Assembly: GCF_030867095.1 (NCBI RefSeq)
Contig: NC_081828.1
Coordinates: forward strand, 51,747,434 to 51,811,433
DNA: 64,000 bases
Source of the DNA: Alligator mississippiensis
Taxonomy: Eukaryota; Chordata; Crocodylia; Alligatoridae
Reading direction: 5' to 3'
The notes under the pieces are model-generated. The model saw only the letters and a list, made by a program, of their open reading frames with translations. It was not told the DNA's origin and ran no database searches. The translations under genes were made by a program, and so were the position numbers. How positions within the stretch are numbered: position 1 is the stretch's first letter; each line of letters starts with the position of its first letter. This document shows, piece by piece, positions 1-12,600 of this stretch.

Positions 1-501
1 GTTCTGTCCCTACTGTATGTGGCCGTAACTCGAAAAATTATCCTTTTTTCCTTCATTCTATTTTTTTTACCAAAATCAAGGTCTCTCTCATGTTGTGGTA
101 TGTAGTAGACAGAAAAATACTGTAGATTGATGTTCTGTATCTGGCAATTAAGGAATAAATGAATTCAGTGAAACAATTAAAAGGATTGAACAAGTACATT
201 GAATTTTGTCTTTCATTTATTTGTTCACTTTAATTAATTGGTGTTGCCTGTGGGTTTACTCTCTAGATTGTGTTTGAATTATAGTAATTTCAGAATAAAC
301 TTTAAGCTACTGGAATCCAAGGATCAAACTTGGATATAGCAGGGTAGTAACAATTGACTATTTAAAGCCAAATTTCCCTGGAAGTTGGGAGAAGGAGGAA
401 AGTTGATCAGTATTCAAAGTTATTTTCTTGATCTTTTTTTCAAATTATCACCCAAGGCCTGGACAACTGTTCTTAATTTTTATTTAATGCTTGTATTGCA
501 G
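1..501 (+). other. CEP350: CEP350 intron, 3' part
   Basis: AT-rich intronic sequence ending in a polypyrimidine tract and a TTGCAG acceptor. No repeat or other feature was recognised. Confidence 0.8.
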
Positions 502-659
502 GAGTTGCACAGTGAAGACGACATAAAGCAGAGCAATGCTTCCAGCCCACTTCCAACCGACACAGAAACCCGTAGCCCTTCCCCTATCTCCATCTCCAGT
601 AGCGAGACTAGTAGTATTATGCAGAAGCTCAAGAAAATGCGCAGCCGAATGGATGAAAA
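502..659 (+). CDS. CEP350: CEP350 coding exon (first in window)
   Basis: 158 nt, starting in phase 0 after TTGCAG and ending two bases into a Lys codon at donor GTAACT. It encodes a Ser/Pro-rich segment ([14 protein letters not shown]) leading into a basic helix ([14 protein letters not shown]). The ATG at 385 lies in the intron and is not the start; the true frame enters at 502. Confidence 0.95.
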
Positions 660-3600
660 GTAACTATTTCTTGTTTGTTTGTTTGTTTGTTTGTTTGTTT
701 GTTTGTTTGTAGTAGTTTATTAAAACCAGTAGGAGTAGATAAATTGTTGTCTGGCATTAAAAGCAGTCGATGACACTGCTCAGTTTGTTTCCCCTTTAAT
801 CACAGTTACACTTAATTTTAAATGACCATGACATCGTTTCATTTGAGGAGCTGATATGAAATTCATTCTAAAAGCATGCTTAAAGAAAGAGCCTGCTGTA
901 TTTCAATTCAGTCAGGTCTCTTATAAGACCACTGAGGCACAGTGTCTGTATCCTTTCTGTGCCTCACCCTTCCTTTAAAAGAATTTTTTTAGCAATGGTG
1001 CTTTTCTGAACAATAAGCAGGTCACCACTGTTAATAGCTTTTATATAAAATTGATTGTTAACTGGTTAGGGCAGTTAAACTTTTCCAAAGAATGCACCTT
1101 TTATCCTAATTTTTCTTCTGTTTCTGTCATCATCCCAGAATGATAGGAGAAAAAGTAAAAAATAAAAATAAAAAAATTGCATGTTCTGCAAAAAGATGCT
1201 TATGATTGATCAGGGTGCTGGCCATTTGAAATTCCACTGGTAGAATATCCCCTTCAGTGTTAAGTGTTCAGATACCATGGGGATGAGAGCTCTGGCAGTA
1301 TAGCGAGGGAGGTCTGTATAAGTACCCAGCGCAGTAGGAGAAAGCTTGATACATGGCCATTTTAATTACACAGACTTTATCTGCTATAGTCTAAGTCAGA
1401 CAAAAACCAGTTGTGATCCTTTGAGTTCCCTGTGTTCCCTGTTTAGTTTTCTTTTTGAAAATACAAATGCCATTTAGAGCTCTGGAGCCACTGTGACTTC
1501 AAAACAATAAGAAAACATTTTCTGTACATCTGAAACCAATCATGCTACTTTTATTCAGATCACATGAATAAAAGTAGATTCCTGTTATAATTTTTTTCTA
1601 ACATTGTTTGATCCCTTAAAAATGGGAGAGCCCTTGTTTATAGACAAAGCTGTGTTTCAGAGTTTTCAAAAAGCAAATAATTTTTTGCCGGATCCTACTT
1701 TCTCACCAAAATAAGAAGAGGTCTTTGTTAACCATGAAGAGTTAATCAACGAATTAGATCAAATATCAAAAACATGGCAGATGCCATAATTCAGAATTGA
1801 TGGTATAAACTTTTCAAACATAGTAGAGCAGTCACTTTCTCTTGTCACTTGCTCTAAGGAATAAGAAATAGAAATTGGTGTTGCATATATGTGTGTGGTC
1901 TAATGTGTGTGTTCCACGTTCATTACTTTTTTTCTTTTTCCTTCAGTTGTATGTATTTGGTAAATGTTCATTTAAGGGGAGAGGAGGTGGGACTTTGTTT
2001 AAACATGAAAAGATCCCTAGAACAGTGGTTCTCAACTTATTGGATCCTGTAACCTAATTTAGAACTGATCTGTGTGATCAGAAGCTGGAAGTAGCATACG
2101 AAAGCTGTCATAGCCCATTGCTATTTTGGTGCAAAGCAGTACTGTGCACAAGTGCCCAAACCTAGCACTGTGCTATGCTGCCTCCTAAACCAGAATGAGG
2201 AAGGTTGAATTAGAACATCACTGAACCTTGTCTAATTTGCTGCGCCTCTTAGAGATCAGTAAGTTGGTATACTGCTTCTTGTTCAGAAGGTAAAACTCAG
2301 CATAGTGGCTTATAATGCTGCCTGGTGCTGTGTTGGCATGCAGTGTTGTGAATCAGCTGACCCTTCTAGCTTCATAGCCATCCTGATGGCCTACTGATGG
2401 ACTGCAGTCTTCGTCTTCTGGTTGAAAACCACTGCTCTGAAAGGTTATCTTTTGTCAAGCTGATTATTTTTTCATACTTGATGTTTTAATAGATGGCCCT
2501 GAAATTGGATGCTTAGTCATTAAAAAAAATAGAAGAGCAGTGTAGACTTCAGTGGCTTTATTTTGTAGGACATGCACTTAGGACATCAAAAAGGAAGTAA
2601 TCCGATTTTAAAAAGTCCAGCAGGGTGACAAAAAATGACGAAGTCTGCAAAACACAATTAAATCTGAAATAACTAGCACTATGTATTCTAGAGAAGAGAA
2701 AACTGAGATGGGGGGATTTGATAAGTCTTCAGATATCTGAAGGGCATTATAAAGGGGGTGGAGATGGTCTTTTCTCTGTGGTTGCAAGGGACTAGGACTA
2801 GGAGCAATGGCCTCAAACTGCAGCAGAAGAAATTTACTTTGGAACTGAAGAAGAACTTTCTGACTATGAGGGTGGTTGAGCGTTGGAGTAGGATGCCTGG
2901 AGAAGTAGGATCTCCATCCTGGAAAATTTTTAATAGGTTAGACAGACACTTGCCTGGGATGGTTTAGTGGGGGATAACCCTGTCTTGAGCAGGGGGCTGG
3001 ATTAGATGACCTCGTTATGTCCCTTCCAGCCCTACTTTCCCATGATCCTATGGCAAGAATTATGTTAAAACACAGTAGGACAAGACATTTTTGACAGATT
3101 CTTGAGAGGAGCAGAAAAAGAGAGTAAGCCCTTAAGAAAGTACCGGTACTGAATTTGTCTATACTGCGTGAGATATAGTGTAGTAAAGAAACTAAATAAT
3201 AAGAATTAAATAAAAGCAAACTGGGGGAAGGAAGGTGGCTTTTAAAAAATCTGTTGTGCTTTGGACGGGATAAGAATACTGAACTTGCTGTACCCTATAG
3301 CAAGGGAAGAGATCCTTTGTCTTCTTGGAGCTGAAGTAGCAGCTTCAGTACCTGTCTTCTAACAAGAAAAGAGAAGAGTTGTCTTATTCCATGAATCCTT
3401 GTAGTATGCATGTGAACAGGAGCATGCTCTGTCAAAGAGAATTAACCCTCTCCCCTTTCCTCCAATCCCCTGTGGCTTTAACAATAACAATCAATGCATT
3501 AAGGACATAAAGGAACTGACATTATTCTGTTGTTGCTTTACATAAATAGGTTTCTTACCTTGCATTGTAATTAATAATGAGCTATGTGTAGCAAGTCATT

Positions 3601-6600
3601 TTCTTATGAATAACTGACACCAACATTTCATTAGGAGACTGATTTCAAACCATTATCAGACAAGAATTTAGTAAGATGGATCCTACCTTGCAGCATAGTA
3701 CTTTTAATAAATCAGACGGCGCTCAACCAGAGAAATGTGAAATCAAGCTTGTGTTTAACTGAGAAGGCAAAATAACAATGCTTGCAGTATAACTAGAAAA
3801 AACATGAACTAGTGAACATGTCAGACTTTTTCTGAAATCATTTCGCTGTTTGTTAACCAAGTGATGATAATCTTTAATTCACTGGCGTTTACCTTTTAGA
3901 GAAATGATCCGATGTAAATGTGAACCTATAAGTGAAAATGTCTTTAAGTGGGTCAGACTCATACAATTCTCCACATTGCAAAACCAATATATAATTTAGT
4001 TCTATTAATATTCTTTACTGTGTATTGGAATAGCAGCTGCTGAAGACCAGGGTATAAATGCATAGATAGAACTGCAAATAGAAGCTTGTACTTGGGCAAT
4101 AGAACATATCCTAAGATTTAAGGAAAAATTAAGATAGTTAACAATAAGAAAAGCAGCATGAATTGATAAAAAATAATACTTCAGAGTTTATGCACAAGTC
4201 ATTATGTTCTGTTACCTTTGAAGTAAAATGTACAGTTTTTTTTCTGTTTGATAGACTAGGTGATATAAAATCAGTGTAATGTTTAATGCATCTAAAAAAA
4301 TATTTGCTAGATGCTCTCCTTCTCTCATTCTTTCTGTCTTTGCTATCTTGTTTTTAAACTCTTCCTCCTTATTTTGTAGACACTGCTCTCCTGTTCACTA
4401 CTTCTTCTCTGTCTTTACGTCTCACCACTGGGCCTCTCTCAGTGTCTGTTTTCCCAACCTCCACCCCAAATTCCAGCTGTATATCTACAACCAATTGGTC
4501 AGGTAACGGTACCTTTCTCAGTGGTAGACTCTTTGATCGAGCATGCTCTGTTCAGTCCTAAATAGTCTGGAAACTCTTCATCAGGATAGAGTTTTGGCAG
4601 ACTTTCCTCACTATTTCCAAGTGAATCTCATATTGCTAATTAGATATTCTGAATGGCAGACAGACAGCCTGTTCCATGTCCCTGTTATCTAGTTGTTACT
4701 GCAGAACAGAATTGTGAACTTTATCTAGGTCTTAGCTTAAAGTCTGTACACTTGGACTTCAGTTACAGTATGTGTGTATGGGGAGAACCCCAGGCTTAAT
4801 CATCTTAACTGCACGCACAAGCTGTTCTTATGCCATGATTTTTCTTAAACTTTTGGAACTGACAGCTTAAAAATGCAACATTTAGCACCAGAAGCATAGT
4901 TAGCCTCTGAGAATGGTGATGTTGTTTGTATGCTTTTTCTCCAAAACTTCCTCTCCAATATAAACTAGAGGTTTTATTGGATAATTTTCTATAGAGATTC
5001 CCATTTATGAAGATGTGTGTGCGCGCCATTGGTGTTGCAATTGGAACCCTCTAGAATGTACCAAATATTGAGGTTGTATGTACATTCCCTGTGGTTCTGA
5101 CCACTCAGCCTCAAAAGTTATAAAAGGGAATTGAACTTCAACTAGTCCTCTATTTCCTCCTGCCACCATAGGTTGAAGGGCTGAGTTGTTGTTCTTTTAC
5201 ACTGGTTTCGACAACCTCTATAGCTTTGTTAAAAGTTTTGTGTAGCTATTAGTTTAGTTAGTTTTTCACGCCATTCTGTGCTTCTATGGGTTGATTCCTT
5301 GGGCATCTGATTTTGTTTAGTTCATTGAATCATGGAAAATGTAGATGTTGTCTCGTTCATTCCTTCCACCCCCAGCCCCCCGTCAGGATCAGTTGTACAT
5401 GGAGAATATATTTTCTTGGTCCTGATATTTTGATGCAGTTTACTTCACTGTCAGGCCTTTCAAGATGGCTGAGCTTGAGGAGAATCTAAGTTTTTAAATA
5501 GTGTGCATCATATGTGGGACGATTTTGTATTCAGACCAACATTCCATTCCTTTGAGTCCCACTCTCAGCAGTGATGCACAGCTTATGCAGATTATCCATT
5601 AAATTTCCCAAATTCAGAGTAGGAGTTCCAACTTTACTTGTTGAAGAGAAGGCTGTATGACAGGTGGGCAAAATATGGCCCTCAGGCCAGATCCAACCCA
5701 CCAGGCTGTTCTATATGGCCCATGGGGCCCCCCCAAAAAAACAATTACTCCTGGCCCACAGCTGCCCCTCTGAAAGCCGGCAGGAAGTGGGCTTTCAGAG
5801 GTCATGCATCGTTGGACTGGGTGAGCTCTGTGCTTCCATCTTTGTGGGGCGCCTGACACTCCAGCTGGGAGCCCCATGTGGAGGCACTATGTGTGATGGA
5901 GCAGGACTGTGGGGAGGGGAGCTCCAGTCAGTGGGTGTGGGGTTTGTGGTGGGTGTGGGCCCTCCTGCCACATGCTTCCCACCCCACCATGGTGCATAGC
6001 CCCCATCACTGCTGGCAGCAGCAGGCAGTAGGCTCCGGCTGCATCCCAGGATCTGCACATGGCGGCATGGAGCCCGCTCATCCTGGGCAGCTGGTGCACA
6101 CCATCCAGCCAGGTCAGGCTGGCTCCATGCCAGCATGTAGGGCTACCGGCATTGCAAGTGGGAGCCGTGTGCCATCAGACTGGGCTGGGCCAAGCTGGCT
6201 CTGTGCCTCTACGTGGGGCTTCCAGCGCTCCAGCGGGCAGCTGCACATGGAGGCATGGAGCCTGGTGTGATGGCACACGGACTGGGAGCTGTGGGGGGTT
6301 GCATGCCATCAGGCTGGATGGGCTCTGTGCCTTCATGTGTGGTTCCCCTCTGGAGTGCTGGAAGCCCCATGAGGGGACGCAGAGCCAGCCCAGCCAGATG
6401 GCACGTAGCTCCCACCTGCAGTGCTGGGGGTTGTGTGCAGCAGCCAGAGCCAGCCCATTCTGGCCTGAAGGCTCATGCCAGCTGGCCAAGCTGGGCTGGC
6501 TCTGTGCCAACACTGTGGCTCCTGGGATTCAGTTGGAGCCATGTGCCATGGGGGGGCTCTGCCTGCCACGGGCCATAAGTGTCCCAAGGACCTGCTGCTT

Positions 6601-9600
6601 GCTGCTGCCCATGGCAGGGGCTGTGCACCATGGGGGAGTGGGGGAGGCATGTGGCGGCGGGGCACCCACACCCAACAACACACAATCCCCCTCCCACAGA
6701 CCCCCCCCAAAAAAGTCGTTAAGCGATCCTCCAGCTGAAATAATTGCCTACCCCTACTGTATGACTTTTTGTCCTAGTTGAAATACTTAGCAAAGTTCTG
6801 TTGTCTGAAGGTGCCTAGAAGTTGAGCTTTTGAGAAATTTTGCTTTTAAAATAGCTTTGAAGACAGGAGTTCTGATTGGACTCAAAGCTCATCTCTTTTC
6901 TTGATGTAAGGAAGAAGAGGATGTACATGACAGCTCCCTTTAGGCTTATGTAGATTTTCTTAAAACAAGTTATAGAAGCTTTGCTGTGGGTAAAGATGAT
7001 TCAGCTTTCATGTTTAATCCTTGACTGCTTTGGGCAATGCTGTTTCTTTATTATGTGGTCTCCAGCTTCTGGGTCTCATATCTTTATGTACATATCTAAA
7101 GAAGATGTATCTGCTTAGTTTTACCTCTGTCCAAAGAGATTTCTGGTCTCTGGAGGAAAAAAGGTAGAGAGTAGTCATTCAAGTAGCTGCTGCTTCTCTT
7201 CACCAAATGAGTCTGCTTCCATTGTCTACATCTCTGCCTTCCCACAAGACATTTCAGGAGCTCCTGAGCAGAATAACAGACGAATTATCTAGATCAGTTT
7301 TGGTAGTTCAAGGGAGATCTTTCAGTTGTTTACTATTATATTACTCCTGAAGTTATCTCTTCTGTATATATAACTCCTGTCCTACTCTTTCATTTCTACT
7401 CTTTCAGCTGAGAATTTCTGGTTGTCACCCACCTCTGCGCCACAAGAATAGGGGCAGATTAGTCAGAGAATCTTTTATAAACTGTTAACCAATTGGCTGT
7501 CCCTTTTAGTAGGCCCTTTAAGCAATTGGCTCCAAGTTTGAAGACCTTGTATGTGAGGGAATGACCCTTGAATCTTTTTGCATGTCAGTTAATAACATGC
7601 TTTGGGCTATTCGCATATTCATTTCCTTTGTAACAGTAATAGCCTCTTAATCAGAGAAAATTTTCATTCAGTGCCATGAGACCCTAGTCTCCATGGTTCA
7701 GATGTTTAGCGACTTGCCTGTTTCTGGTGGGGGAGCAGTCCCTGGGCAGCCTGCTCCTCCATCTCTGTATTTGTCCCAGCACTTGCCACTTTGGCTTTGG
7801 TTGCGCTGCTTTTTTCCAGGATTATTTTTGCTACTGGGAAATCCCAGTAGCAAATTTTGCCTTGGCGTTGTAAATAAGCAACATCATGCACTTATTCCTG
7901 TGCAACTTGTGCTGTTTGTGGCATTGCAGGGAGGTTTGAATGGCCACAAACCACACATGCCTGCATGTCTGGATCCAGCATTAGTGACCAGACTTGCAGT
8001 GCAAAAAGTGAAATTCAGATCTTGCTATCTGACAATATGATTTGTTCCACAATTTTTTTTGTTTATCTATCCAAAACTTCATTTTAGAAAATAAATTAAT
8101 TGATGCAAGCTTTTCTATAAGCCTCACATTGTTAGAGGAAGCCTATGTTTGTACAATGTGAATATTAAGCAGGTCCTTACTTACTATTTAGAGTACTAAG
8201 ATTCCATCTCCCAGATGTGTTGTGGTATTTGAAAATAAACCTGGGGTATGCTATGCTCAGTTTGTCTAAGGACAGGGACCAGAATGTGTATACAAATCCT
8301 ATGACTACTTATGTCAAATACATTCTGGGTGCTTTCCAGCATTTCAGTTTTACAGTGTGCTTGGAAAAGTTGTCACCAGAAAAAATGAGGATGCTACCTG
8401 CAGTTTGATTCTTACTTTTGTTTAAGCTTTATAGTCTTAAATTAACAGCCAGATAATCTAACTAGTTGGGGTGGAGAGGGCAGTCACACACCCTTTATTC
8501 ACCTGATCATACTCTTTTTTGAGAAGTATAATGTTACACAGTCTGTCAAGGGAAGGGATCTGAGCAGGCAGTGCTCAAATGAAGAAGTCACTTACCTTTC
8601 GCTGCTGTTCAAGTGGATTGCCAATATGGAACCATATTCACTTTCCTTATGATTGTTCATATAGTTTGAAAAAACTCTGTAGTTCTTTGACATTGAGGCT
8701 AGTAAGGAAAATGTTGGTATTGTGTAATAGGAATGCTTGCTTTCACAGTGATCGCTACTTTCTTGAGGGTTCCAACTTAATGCCAAAGGCACTTTTTGCT
8801 GTCAAGATGGGGACTGGTACAAACATTATTTCAAATTGGTTATTGCTAGATAACTCCTCCTAACCATCAGTTATTATTAAACCTTCTCAAAACTTGGATA
8901 TTATAAGCTTCTTCTAGTTTACTCACTCTCTACCATGAGTCCTGATTGTTCTCACTTATTTATCACACTCTTTAATAGATTGGGCCCCTCATTTAACTTT
9001 GAGCAGAATTGTATTATGACTCTGATTCAGTGGACTTTGTGAAAAGTTAAATTTAAAACCTCTTTGGAGGAAACAGCATTAAAAATCAGAGGTGGGCCTC
9101 TCCATGTATTATCAATATGATAGCATACTTTTGCTTTAAAGACTTGCCCACTTACTTTTACAGGAATGTTTAAAGATGTGAAATAGAAGATGCTAATATT
9201 TGTTACAATTGACAATACTTCAGCATTTTTCTGTGCTATTCTTTGTAGGTTGTCAATGAGTAATCATAAGTATTATAGAATATTATCAAGAAAGTACTAG
9301 CTTCCATTTTATTTAGGGTTTTTTTCCTAGTTTTATATTAGAAATATAGGGAGTCTTACATAGCATTGATACTGTTCTAGCTGATTACCTTTTGATTGTG
9401 CATATTTGTACGTCATAATGACAAAGCACCTCACGATTGGGTTTTTGGATATGTTGAATTTTTTTTCATTGCCTTGTATATTTATTAGGTTCTTGACTAA
9501 GCGAGAACAGAAGCTGATGCAACGGCGACAGCATGCTGAAGAATTACTGGAGTGGAAGCGCCGTCTAGATGCAGAGGAAGTAGAGATACGCCGGATAGAG

Positions 9601-12600
9601 AAACAAGCTTTAGCTGCCTGGGACAAACAGCTACTCAAAACAAAAACAGCAAAGAAGGACCTGGGCGACCAGAGGACTGAACCCAAAGGTAATACCAAGG
9701 AATGTTCAAAGAAAGAATTAGTTTAAATAGTGTCTGCAGCTTATTGGAGCTCGTGAAATTGGTAAACTGACATAACATAAAATAGGGGTATCAAACTTGG
9801 CCAGTCTCACAAACTGGATGAATAGTGCAGGGCCAATCTGTGGGCCTGATCAGGACCATAGACCAACCCTTGATGCTGGAGACAGCATGCATCCCAGATA
9901 AACCGAGCGTGCTGTTTGCATTCTGTATGCTGGCCCTAGACGGGCCCTACGTGATGAATCTGGCACACAGGGCTGGTCTGTGGGCTAATCTGGACTGGAC
10001 CAGGATCCAACACGCAGGGCCAAACTGGCTTTGTTTGCTATTTTGTAGCATGCAGGGCCAGTGTGAGACTCAGAGACAGCACCACGGGCCAGATGATAGG
10101 ACTCCAGCCCACAGGCTGTCTCTTCGACTCTTGACCCCTGGGCAGCATAATCAGTGAACTAGTAATTGTGTGTTCTCTCCATGTTTGGCAGTGATTCGCC
10201 CTCTATACACTCCCATATAATCCTGTGTGCTGCTCCGCTCTTTACTGTCTTTTGCCCCTTCATTCTTTCACCTTTGTTTAAATGGTCACATCATTAATGC
10301 TTGCCATTTACCCAGTCATATCTTCAACAGACTTGCCTTTTTAATTTTGGCAAGAGGATCTCCCACAAGCACCATCTTTTCCTTTTCTTCAAAACTGTTT
10401 GCTTTCAGTTGCCTCCTCCTAGTCATATCTTTGACTCTGGGCTTTCCTTTATCTACATATTACATCCTGATGTATACCTGATACCTGTGTTCCACTGCCT
10501 CTGTTGTTATAATGCATGCCTTTATTTTATTTCCCTTGGCTGTTGTAATTATCACCTCTCCAGACTTCATCATTTGCATAATGCCTCAGTCTACTTTTTA
10601 TATACAAAGAAGTATGATCACATCAAGCATGTCAGGACCTAGATTTAAATTGGTTTTCCCTCTTTTTTTTTTTAACCAAAATATTCTGTAGTCTTTCACT
10701 AGCTTTTCTCAGAAACCTTCCCTTTTAATTCCCATTTCCACTTCAGTGTCCTTTTCTGTTTCCCTATGTGCAACTTTACTACCTTTGGTGTGATGACAGT
10801 TCCTGCCATCAGAGGCAGCTTTGTTTTGTCTCAGTCCGAGTTTCAGATAGATGAAAGGCCACTTTTCTTACCTGCCCCTTGCTCATACTTTCTCTCTTTG
10901 TCTGTTAATTCTGCAACTGTATATGACTGATGTGTTTTGCAACACGGTTTGTATGAAGCATTCTAATTATGCAAACTAAACTGTTTTGGTGCAGCTTCAA
11001 AAAATGAGTTGGTCAGCTTTAGGTTGTCTTTAGGCAGCTTGTAGCTTCAGCATGAGATATAGAGGACAAGGACGTAAAATGGAGGGATTGCTCCCAAAGG
11101 GATGTCCCTTTTTCATCCTTCCTTTTTTTTTGTTGATAACAGGCAACACCTTTTTGAATCTGTGAGGCAGTTCATTGTTGTGGTGAATGTCTCATATCAC
11201 TGCTAACAGCCATTTTGATTCCACATGGCTGTAAAACACGTAAAGTTGAATGCCCAGTTGTATAGTTTTAATAGGCTCAAACCCCAGAATGTTGAAAAGG
11301 AAAAGTAAATATATTTGTAATTTAAAAAAGGCTAGAAATCAGTTCCTCCATGAATCTACTAATAAATGTAGGTGCACAGTTTGCTTGGAAAGTTGGGGAG
11401 GTGGGGGGCTTCCCCAGTCTCTACTCTGACATAAAGTTGTTTTCCAAGGTGTGTGGGTCGTGTCCCCCCTCACTCCCCCAATAACACTGTGTAGATCTTG
11501 TAGAAGTAAAATGAAAACAGGAATGTTAAAACCAAGTCCTCACTTTAGGATTATTTTACCTGGCAGCAGTGAATTAAATCATAGTATTTTAAACTCTTCC
11601 CCCTCTTTTAGGTTCTTCCACAACTATTATTATTCCCATTGATAGATTCTATACTTCAGCATTAGTCCACAGCAGTTGACTTCAGCAACACAGTGGCTGG
11701 TGGAGGCTTTAACTGAGTAGAGAAGGCTGTAATTTCTGAATGTTGAGAGCTATTCATTTAGAACCATTTAATTTGGTAAAAGTTAATTTAGAATATGCTG
11801 AAATGCTATTGTTTTTGGCATTTAGCTGTCACTATTAACATTTGACAGTCTTTAGTTGCAGTTCTCTGCTAAAATGTCTGCCTTGTTGAGCAATCCAAGC
11901 CATACAAGTTAAACAACATTGTGCAATCTAGTACTTAAATGCTGTTTGTGACAAGTATTGTTTTTTTTATATTTTGTTTCATCAAATGCAGAAATCAAAA
12001 TAATGTTCAGGGCAAGTACTTGCATGGCTGACTCTTACCATGTGCTCTCTCTTCCCTCCTGTTATCTCTTTTTAGAAACAGCCAGTGAAGAAGAGTCTCC
12101 AGTGCTTTCCTGTTCTCATCTAAACAGTGAAAGCTCTGTTCCTGAAGAACTAGGGAGTCCACCTGCTGAGTCTATCCCATCAGAGATTATAGGGCATGAA
12201 CAACCTGGAAGCCCTGATCATAGTACACTTACTGAAGAAATAGTTTCTTCTCAGGGCCTCAAGTCCACTACCTCACCTGCCAAGCTTGTAAGTGACCTTT
12301 TTATGCTTTTTACTTCTATATTCTAGTACTGGAAAACAAACATCAGGAAACATGTAGAAAATTAACCTTCGGCTACTTGGGAGTTTAATTATTCTGTTTG
12401 TTTAAAAAAAAAAAAAATCCAACTACCTATAAAAATACTAGTGTCAGAATTCCCTAAAAGTCACTGGAGAAAAATCTGTTTGGGAATGGGGGTCAGTTAA
12501 GCATTTTTAAACTTCAGTAGCTTAACTGCGGGGAGGGTGGGGAGCAAGGGGAAGGTGGGGAGACAAGGGCAGGAGTCCCAGGTGCCAACTTTAGCAGGGC

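Larger units (their letters stand above)
660..9488 (+). other. CEP350: CEP350 intron (8.8 kb)
   Basis: Holds a GTTT microsatellite (671-710), a small hAT-like element (2023-2434), a CR1 3' fragment (about 2693-3053) and a long hAT element with perfect 8-bp target duplication (5661-6756). The remaining sequence, including 3.1-5.6 kb and 6.8-9.4 kb, is AT-rich with nothing recognised. Confidence 0.8.

Noticed and set aside
385-501. Upstream extension of the first CEP350 exon to the ATG at 385
   Set aside because: This part is intronic: the polypyrimidine tract and TTGCAG acceptor place the exon start at 502, and known CEP350 has ELHSEDD directly at that junction.
5614-6781. Open frames up to 240 codons on both strands
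   Set aside because: They lie inside a hAT element with 8-bp target duplications. GC-rich, stop-poor sequence opens all frames, and none shows a domain.
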